This document shows positions 59,211 through 64,000 of a DNA stretch of 64,000 nucleotides, piece by piece (the stretch's first letter is position 1; each line of letters starts with the position of its first letter). The translations under genes and the position numbers were made by a program. The stretch is taken from assembly GCF_000241265.1 (NCBI RefSeq), contig NZ_BAEE01000021.1:1-64000 (forward strand). Direction: 5' to 3'. Under the pieces are notes generated by a model, which did no database searches, had not been told where the DNA came from, and saw only the letters and a program-made list of their open reading frames with translations. This DNA comes from Gordonia araii NBRC 100433 (GTDB lineage Bacteria > Actinomycetota > Actinomycetes > Mycobacteriales > Mycobacteriaceae).

Positions 59211-59945
59211 ATGACCGATACGACCGCCGACCCCGACGATTTGCGGGGCCGGGCCATCGAATCCGACGACAGCGAGCACAACGTCACCTTCGACAGCGGC
59301 GGGCGGACCGTCCACGGCTTCCTCAAACTGCCTCCGTCGGGCAGTGGACCGGGGGTGATCGTCATCCAGGAATGGTGGGGGTTGACGACCCACGTCGCCG
59401 ATCTCACCAGACGGTTCGCCGCCGAGGGTTTCGTCGCATTGGCACCGGATCTGTTCGGCGGCCGGACGACCCATGACTCGGCCGAGGCGGCCGGCCTCCT
59501 CGAGGCGCTTCCCGTGGATCAGGCCGCCGCCGACCTGTCCGGCGCGGTCGACTACCTGCTCGAGCGGCCAGAAGTCGTCGGCGACGCGGTCTCGGCGGTG
59601 GGCTTCTGCATGGGCGGCGGATTCGTCCTCGTCCTCGCCGCCCAGCAGGCGGAGAAGATCGCCAAGGCGGTGCCCTTCTACGGACTGCCGAGCGTGCCGC
59701 AGGACTATCGCAACCTCAAGGCGCGGGTGCTCGGCCACTATGCGGAGACCGACGAGTGGCTCGACCGCGCCGATATCGACGCGGTGGCCGAGCAGATCGC
59801 GCGGGAGAGCGGCCAGGAGGTGACGTTCCACTTCTACCCGGCCGGCCACGCGTTCCTCAACGACGAGAACCTGCTCGGCACCTACGACGCCGAGCAGGCG
59901 GATCTCGCGTGGCGTCGCACCATCGAGTTCCTGCGCGACGCGTGA
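59211..59945 (+). CDS. Dienelactone hydrolase-family protein
   Basis: A 244-residue alpha/beta hydrolase of the DLH type. VIVIQEWWGLTTHV holds the conserved Glu, AVGFCMGGGFVLVLA has the Cys nucleophile, and the Asp/His lie in the stretches HYAETDEWL and YPAGHAFLNDE. Usual DLHs open lactones in aromatic degradation; the real substrate here is unknown. It follows the acyl-CoA dehydrogenase remnant by 37 bases. Confidence 0.88.
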   Translation: MTDTTADPDDLRGRAIESDDSEHNVTFDSGGRTVHGFLKLPPSGSGPGVIVIQEWWGLTTHVADLTRRFAAEGFVALAPDLFGGRTTHDSAEAAGLLEALPVDQAAADLSGAVDYLLERPEVVGDAVSAVGFCMGGGFVLVLAAQQAEKIAKAVPFYGLPSVPQDYRNLKARVLGHYAETDEWLDRADIDAVAEQIARESGQEVTFHFYPAGHAFLNDENLLGTYDAEQADLAWRRTIEFLRDA

Positions 59946-59955
59946 CGTCTGCCGA

Positions 59956-60078
59956 CTAGCCCTGCCGGCCCTTGAAGCGAGGGTTGGTCTTGTTGATCAC
60001 GTAGGTCTTCCCGCGTCGCCGCACCACCTGTGAACCCGGCTGCTTCTTCAGTGATTTGAGTGAGTTCCGGACCTTCAT
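59956..60078 (-). CDS. rpmJ: Ribosomal protein L36, zinc-independent (C-minus) type
   Basis: A 40-residue protein, [15 protein letters not shown] then [20 protein letters not shown]. It lacks the four zinc-binding residues (three Cys and one His) of the standard L36, which marks the alternative form used when zinc is scarce. GGGAG precedes its ATG. In many bacteria these paralogues are repressed by Zur, and a Zur-like box lies 14 bases upstream of the start codon here. Confidence 0.9.
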   Translation of the reverse strand: MKVRNSLKSLKKQPGSQVVRRRGKTYVINKTNPRFKGRQG

Positions 60079-60092
60079 TGCGTCTCCCTTAT

Positions 60093-60107
60093 TGACAATG
60101 GTTGCCA
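60093..60107. promoter_or_regulatory. Zur-like box before zinc-independent L36
   Basis: TGACAATGGTTGCCA is a near-perfect inverted repeat (TGACAA/TTGCCA, one mismatch) and shares 11 of 15 positions with the box before porin pair 3. Gene context (C-minus L36) makes zinc regulation the simplest reading. It falls between the promoter and the start codon, a good place for repression. Confidence 0.6.
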
Positions 60108-60164
60108 TTAGGGTAGCCGATGGGTGGATGCGACGTGATGGCCGACCGCACGGGCTGAGCCGGT

Positions 60165-61298
60165 TCAGGGTGCGACGGCGCCCCAGTCGCCGAATCCCGA
60201 CGGGTCGTGACGGCCGAAGCTGGCGTGCTCGAACATGCCCCAGCCTTCACGCTCGGTGCCGTCGGCCTCGCGGCACACCGCGTGTCCGACGTGGTCGATC
60301 ACACCGAAGGCGGTGCGCCCCGCGACGGCGGGATCGGCGAGGTCGTAGGTCACGCGCTCGACGAAGCCCTCGCCTTTCCAGAGGCCATGAGTCCAGTCGG
60401 GATCACCGCCGTAGCCGCCGCCCACGTGCAATGGAGTCGCCAGCTTGGCGTCGACCTCGATGGTGACCGGCGAACCGTCGGCGGCCGTCGCGTCGATGGT
60501 GGCACCGGTCGGCAACCGGGTGCCGGATCGATAGTGGATCGTGACGCGCGGCCAGCCGAGCTGCTCGACGCGTCCGTCGCGCCACACGCGTGTGCAGTCG
60601 TTGAGCGTGCGGAAGCCGGACGGATCCTCCTGAATGATCAGCACCAACCCGAAATCGTCGAAGGCCATCGGCACATACAGCCACCACATGCCGTCGAACG
60701 GCGGGTCGGCCGGACGCCCGGGGGTGTCCGGTTCGCCGACCGGGCGGATACCCCACGACCGGTCCCGGGTGCCGATCCAGTTCTGCGGGTCGACGGTGAA
60801 CTCCTCGCCGTCGACGACCAGGCGGCCGGCCCACGTACCGACCTGTGCGAAGCGCTGGGCGTCGAGGGTGACCCGGGTGCCCTGTCGCATGAGGTGGCGC
60901 TGCTCCTGGACGACGTCGAAGAGCCCGGTCCACGTCAGATCCGCTGCGATGCCCTCGGTTTCCTCGAGGGTGACGCGCAGGCTCCTCAGCGGCTCGACGA
61001 CCTCGAGTCCCAGTCCGCCGACGCGCTGGTTGAGGCGGTCGCCGTCCATGGCGTCGGAGAGGTGTACGGCGGTCTGGTTACCTGCGCCGTCGGCTCCGCC
61101 CGGTCGGCTAACCAACAGGAACGCGTCTTTCACGCCGAGGATCGGGTAGTACCCGACGCCGATGATGACGAAGATCTCGCCGGTGCGGTCGTGGGCGCAC
61201 ATGTAGGAGCGGTCGTAGAAATTGCGGTCCGAGGTCGTCGGCCAGGCGATGGGCAGCGGCGCCTGGTGGATGGGGTATTCGTCGGCCGGGGTGATCAT
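60165..61298 (-). CDS. Conserved protein of unknown function (DUF7064-like)
   Basis: A 377-residue soluble protein from the ATG overlapping the upstream phosphotransferase stop (ATGA). It is rich in beta-strand and tryptophan ([57 protein letters not shown]), resembling lipocalin-like hydroxyneurosporene synthase/AttH folds often placed beside phosphotransferases in Mycobacteriales. No catalytic residues can be assigned. The pair with the kinase-like gene is conserved in my experience of such genomes and suggests steroid or lipid metabolism. Confidence 0.7.
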   Translation of the reverse strand: MITPADEYPIHQAPLPIAWPTTSDRNFYDRSYMCAHDRTGEIFVIIGVGYYPILGVKDAFLLVSRPGGADGAGNQTAVHLSDAMDGDRLNQRVGGLGLEVVEPLRSLRVTLEETEGIAADLTWTGLFDVVQEQRHLMRQGTRVTLDAQRFAQVGTWAGRLVVDGEEFTVDPQNWIGTRDRSWGIRPVGEPDTPGRPADPPFDGMWWLYVPMAFDDFGLVLIIQEDPSGFRTLNDCTRVWRDGRVEQLGWPRVTIHYRSGTRLPTGATIDATAADGSPVTIEVDAKLATPLHVGGGYGGDPDWTHGLWKGEGFVERVTYDLADPAVAGRTAFGVIDHVGHAVCREADGTEREGWGMFEHASFGRHDPSGFGDWGAVAP

Positions 61299-62443
61299 CG
61301 GTTCGCCCCCACTCCGCCCCAGTAGGTGCCGTCCATCATGGCGGCCAGGGTCGCCTGGTTGAGAATCTTGTCGTCCGGATTCGCCGGCTCCTCGGCCTGG
61401 CCGAAATCGACCGCGCGGCACTGCACTCGGAACAAGACGATCGAGTAGCACAGCGTCGCGTAGGTGATGAAGAAGTCCATGTCTTCCAATGTGGCGCCGG
61501 AGATCTCGGCATAGGCCTGCTCGACGTCGGAGCGGCGCCAGAACGCCGGCAGGCCCGGCATGCCGGCCATTTCGGCGATGTCCTGGAAGAAGCGGTGCAG
61601 TGCGATGCCCCACGCCACGTCGAGTTCGCGCGGCGCGCGGACCGCCATCTCCCAGTCCAGGACCGCGACCGGGCCGAAATCGCGGTAAATGACGTTGCCG
61701 ATGCGCGCGTCGCCCCAGCACAGCACCTCGTCGCCGGTGGTCGGCAGATTGTCGCGGCACCAGGCCAGCGCGCGTTCGAGAAGCGGTGACCCGGCCCTGC
61801 CCCGGGTGATCCACGCGTAGAGGTCGTCGAGTTCGCGCAGATGGGCCGCCATCGGTGTCTCGCCGGGGCGGGGAGCGCTGAGGAGGTCCGCCGGGATCGG
61901 CGCGGCGTGGATCGCCGCGAGCGCCTCGATCGTCGTTCGCTGCAGCGTCGCACGGTCGTCGTCGGTGGCCTCGGTCAGCCAGGAGCCGAAGGTGTAGGGG
62001 AGGACGTCGGGCGGGATCTCGCCGTCGACGCGGCCCATCACGATGAACGGCGCACCGATGACCGCCTCGGAGGGTTCGCTCCAGTACAGCGGCGGCACCG
62101 GGACGCTCGTCGTCTTGCCGACGTAGTCCATCAACCGGAACTGGTTGTCGAGGTCGTACGACGGGAAGATGGGGTCGCTGTCGGGCGACGGCGCCACCCG
62201 CACCACGAGATGGTGCGGCTGCCCGTCCCACTCGGCGTCGACGATGATGGTTTCGCTGGACATGCCGTTGCCGTCGGGCGGGTGGATCTCGGTGAGTGTC
62301 ACCGGTGCTCCGGCCTTGGAGGTGAACCATGCGGTCAGCGCCGGAGCGATCTCCTCGGGGTGCAGTCGTGATGCCGAAGGTCTGGCGAGTTCGGCGGAGT
62401 TCTCAGGGACGGCGTCGTCGGGTATCGCGGGCTGGTCGGGCAT
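61295..62443 (-). CDS. Phosphotransferase-family protein (APH/ACAD10-like kinase fold)
   Basis: A 382-residue aminoglycoside phosphotransferase-like protein. The catalytic loop is VLCWGDARIGNVIY (Asp and Asn), followed by AVLDWEMAVRAPRELDVAW with the metal-binding Asp. The N-terminal lobe has the nucleotide-binding strands (SSETIIVDAEWDG, HHLVVRVAP). Actinobacterial members of this group are usually linked to acyl or sterol metabolism rather than antibiotic resistance. It is cotranscribed with the following unknown gene. Confidence 0.88.
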   Translation of the reverse strand: MPDQPAIPDDAVPENSAELARPSASRLHPEEIAPALTAWFTSKAGAPVTLTEIHPPDGNGMSSETIIVDAEWDGQPHHLVVRVAPSPDSDPIFPSYDLDNQFRLMDYVGKTTSVPVPPLYWSEPSEAVIGAPFIVMGRVDGEIPPDVLPYTFGSWLTEATDDDRATLQRTTIEALAAIHAAPIPADLLSAPRPGETPMAAHLRELDDLYAWITRGRAGSPLLERALAWCRDNLPTTGDEVLCWGDARIGNVIYRDFGPVAVLDWEMAVRAPRELDVAWGIALHRFFQDIAEMAGMPGLPAFWRRSDVEQAYAEISGATLEDMDFFITYATLCYSIVLFRVQCRAVDFGQAEEPANPDDKILNQATLAAMMDGTYWGGVGANR

Positions 62444-62527
62444 GCCAAAAGTAGAACACGTTCCAGTTTGATTCGGTTGTGATTCGCGACTTCTCCCGCA
62501 TTTGCTCGCCGGAAGATATTGACTGCC

Positions 62528-62548
62528 TAAGTTAATGCCGATAACTTA
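62528..62548. promoter_or_regulatory. Palindrome upstream of MMPL gene
   Basis: TAAGTTA and TAACTTA form a perfect 7-bp inverted repeat with a 7-base spacer, 31 bases before the MMPL start and about 85 bases upstream of the divergent phosphotransferase start. It looks like a TetR-type operator, with no regulator adjacent in the window. Confidence 0.5.
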
Positions 62549-62579
62549 ACGCGGGTAACCAAACGTTGTGGAGGTTCTT

Positions 62580-64000
62580 GTGGAGCGACTGACCCGCGCC
62601 GTCCTCGCCGCGCCGAAGGCCATTCTGGCCGGTGCGTTCGCCCTGCTGATCTTGTTCGGCGTCTACGGCGCCGGGGTGGCCAGCCAACTGCTCGGCGGCG
62701 GGTTCGAGGATCCGCACGCCGAATCGGCGCAGGCCAGCAAGATCCTGGAGGACGAGTTCGAGCGCGGCGGCATCACCGTGGTGTTCAAGCTGGACGCGCC
62801 GGACCGCGACGTCACCGACGACCCTGTCGTTGCGAAGGTCGGGCAGCAGTTGGTCGCCGAGCTCAAAGAATTCGACTTCGTCCAGGACCCGATCCGCTCG
62901 ATCTGGACCGATCCCGCCTCCGCGACGGCGCTGGTCAGCAAGGACAAGTCGTCGACGATTATCGTCGTCCCGCTCGGCGGCGGCGAATCGGTGGCTCCCA
63001 ACCACGCCGAGGACCTGTCCGATCGGCTGGCCGGCGAGCGCGACGGGGTGAAGATCACCGCCACCGGTCAGGGCAAGGTCTTCGCCGACACCAACAAGCA
63101 GGTCTCGCAGGATCTCTTCATCGCCGAGGCGATCGCCATCCCGATCAGCTTCATCGCCCTCGTGGTGATCTTCGGCGGCGTCATCGCGGCCTCCCTCCCG
63201 CTGGCGGTCGGCATCTTCTCGATCATCGGCACCCTGGCGCTGCTGCGGCTGTTCTCGGTGTTCACCGATGTGTCGATCTTCGCGATGAACCTCGCCACCG
63301 CGATGGGTCTGGCGCTGGCGATCGACTACACACTGCTGATCATCACGCGCTACCGGGAGGAAGTCGCCGGAGGGATGACCCGCGAGGCGGCCATCCACCG
63401 CGCGATGGCGACCGCGGGGCGCACGGTGACATTCTCCGCGATCACCGTCGGACTCTCGCTATCGGGTTTGCTGCTCTTCCCGATGTACTTCCTGCGCTCC
63501 TTCGCCTACGCCGGTCTCGCGGTCGTGGTGATCGCATTGCTCGGGTCGCTGGTCATCACCCCCGCGCTGCTCACCGTCCTCGGTGACCGCGTCGACGCGT
63601 GGGATCTGCGCAAGCCGGTCCGGCGCTTGCTGGGGCGCCCGGAACGCGGATTCGTGCCGACCGAGCAGACCTGGTGGTACCGCTTCGTCCAGTGGGTGCT
63701 GCGTCGCGCGGCGCCGGTCGCGATCATCACCACGACGGTCCTGCTGATCCTCGGTGCGCCGTTCCTGTCGATCAAACTCGGTTTCCCCGACGACCGGATC
63801 CTGCCGACGTCGCACAGCTCTCGCGTCGCGATGAACGAGATCCGCGACGACTTCACTCAGAAGCTGGGCAGTGAGGTCACCGCCGTCGTCACCGGGTCGT
63901 CGAACGAAGCGGTGGACGACTATGCGGCCAAACTGTCCGGCGTCGCCGACGTGGAGGCCGTGACCAGTCCCGGTGCCGTGTTCGGCAAGGGCCGGGTCAT
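62580..64000 (+). CDS. MMPL-family transporter, 3' end outside window
   Basis: The frame starts at GTG 62580 with GGAGG five bases upstream and stays open to the window end (474 codons). The first membrane segment (AILAGAFALLILFGVYGAGV) is followed by a large extracytoplasmic domain of about 150 residues, then five membrane segments with the MMPL core (AMNLATAMGLALAIDYTLLIITRYREEV, where the D-Y pair drives proton coupling). A second exported domain begins near the window end. Family members export lipids or other hydrophobic compounds in RND fashion. The substrate is unknown. Confidence 0.92.
   Translation, partial: MERLTRAVLAAPKAILAGAFALLILFGVYGAGVASQLLGGGFEDPHAESAQASKILEDEFERGGITVVFKLDAPDRDVTDDPVVAKVGQQLVAELKEFDFVQDPIRSIWTDPASATALVSKDKSSTIIVVPLGGGESVAPNHAEDLSDRLAGERDGVKITATGQGKVFADTNKQVSQDLFIAEAIAIPISFIALVVIFGGVIAASLPLAVGIFSIIGTLALLRLFSVFTDVSIFAMNLATAMGLALAIDYTLLIITRYREEVAGGMTREAAIHRAMATAGRTVTFSAITVGLSLSGLLLFPMYFLRSFAYAGLAVVVIALLGSLVITPALLTVLGDRVDAWDLRKPVRRLLGRPERGFVPTEQTWWYRFVQWVLRRAAPVAIITTTVLLILGAPFLSIKLGFPDDRILPTSHSSRVAMNEIRDDFTQKLGSEVTAVVTGSSNEAVDDYAAKLSGVADVEAVTSPGAVFGKGRV

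Overview
The window is high-GC actinobacterial DNA, most probably from Gordonia or a close relative in the Mycobacteriales. The evidence is a cluster of MspA-family outer-membrane porins (a mycolic-acid envelope), F420-type luciferase-like and DUF385 oxidoreductases, a Tat-exported phospholipase C, an MMPL transporter, a CysK2/MFS pair arranged as in mycobacteria, and AbiEi/DUF559-type proteins. The genus is inferred; no rRNA or taxonomic marker is present beyond a cysteine-free ribosomal protein L36.

Layout. 0-1.3 kb: end of a membrane-anchored protein and a serine-hydrolase (beta-lactamase-like) lipoprotein. 1.3-9.7 kb, visibly lower in GC: a CDF metal exporter, a frame-disrupted DUF3703 gene, a SulP transporter fused to a beta-carbonic anhydrase, a two-component system whose sensor has a histidine-rich external loop, and a cysK2-MFS operon. 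9.8-14.4 kb: six MspA-family porin genes arranged as three A/B two-gene units, one on the minus strand and two on the plus strand. The third unit has a Zur-like box upstream and an in-frame TAG in its A gene. 14.4-16.7 kb: a pirin/MarR/pirin operon behind a perfect 18-bp palindrome. 16.7-25.7 kb: housekeeping and lipid metabolism (phospholipase C, SDR, acyl-CoA dehydrogenase, DsbA/FrnE, a dedicated TrpF). 25.9-30.5 kb: the pstSCAB-phoU phosphate operon, closed by a strong hairpin.

30.5-39.4 kb: P450, NarL-type two-component system, DNA glycosylase, LLM oxidoreductase, two GNATs separated by a repeat-rich gap, hydrolase and TetR. 39.4-43.4 kb: an extracytoplasmic redox/copper set (DsbA-like, CcdA, membrane protein, PCuAC chaperone, Tat-exported Dyp peroxidase). 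43.5-45.1 kb: a ClgR-like regulator facing an accessory clpP pair; one ClpP lacks the catalytic serine. 45.1-49.4 kb: two TetR-controlled units (DoxX; MpaB-type oxygenase) with visible operators. Between them lies an AbiEi/DUF559 gene bracketed by related nested palindromes. 49.5-55.9 kb, lower GC: a LAL-type LuxR regulator divergent from an arylsulfatase-DUF1254 operon, ending at a tRNA-Leu(UAA). 56-64 kb: DUF385 and DHFR-like enzymes, a junction of two truncated genes, dienelactone hydrolase, zinc-independent L36 with a second Zur-like box, a phosphotransferase pair, and the start of an MMPL transporter.

Themes. Metal handling recurs: CDF exporter, a metal-like sensor loop, zinc carbonic anhydrase, Zur-like boxes before a porin pair and L36, and the copper set. 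The most unusual structures are the tripled A/B porin units, the clpP pair with a serine-less partner, and the palindrome-bracketed AbiEi/DUF559 gene. All functions are read from sequence recognition; no searches were run.
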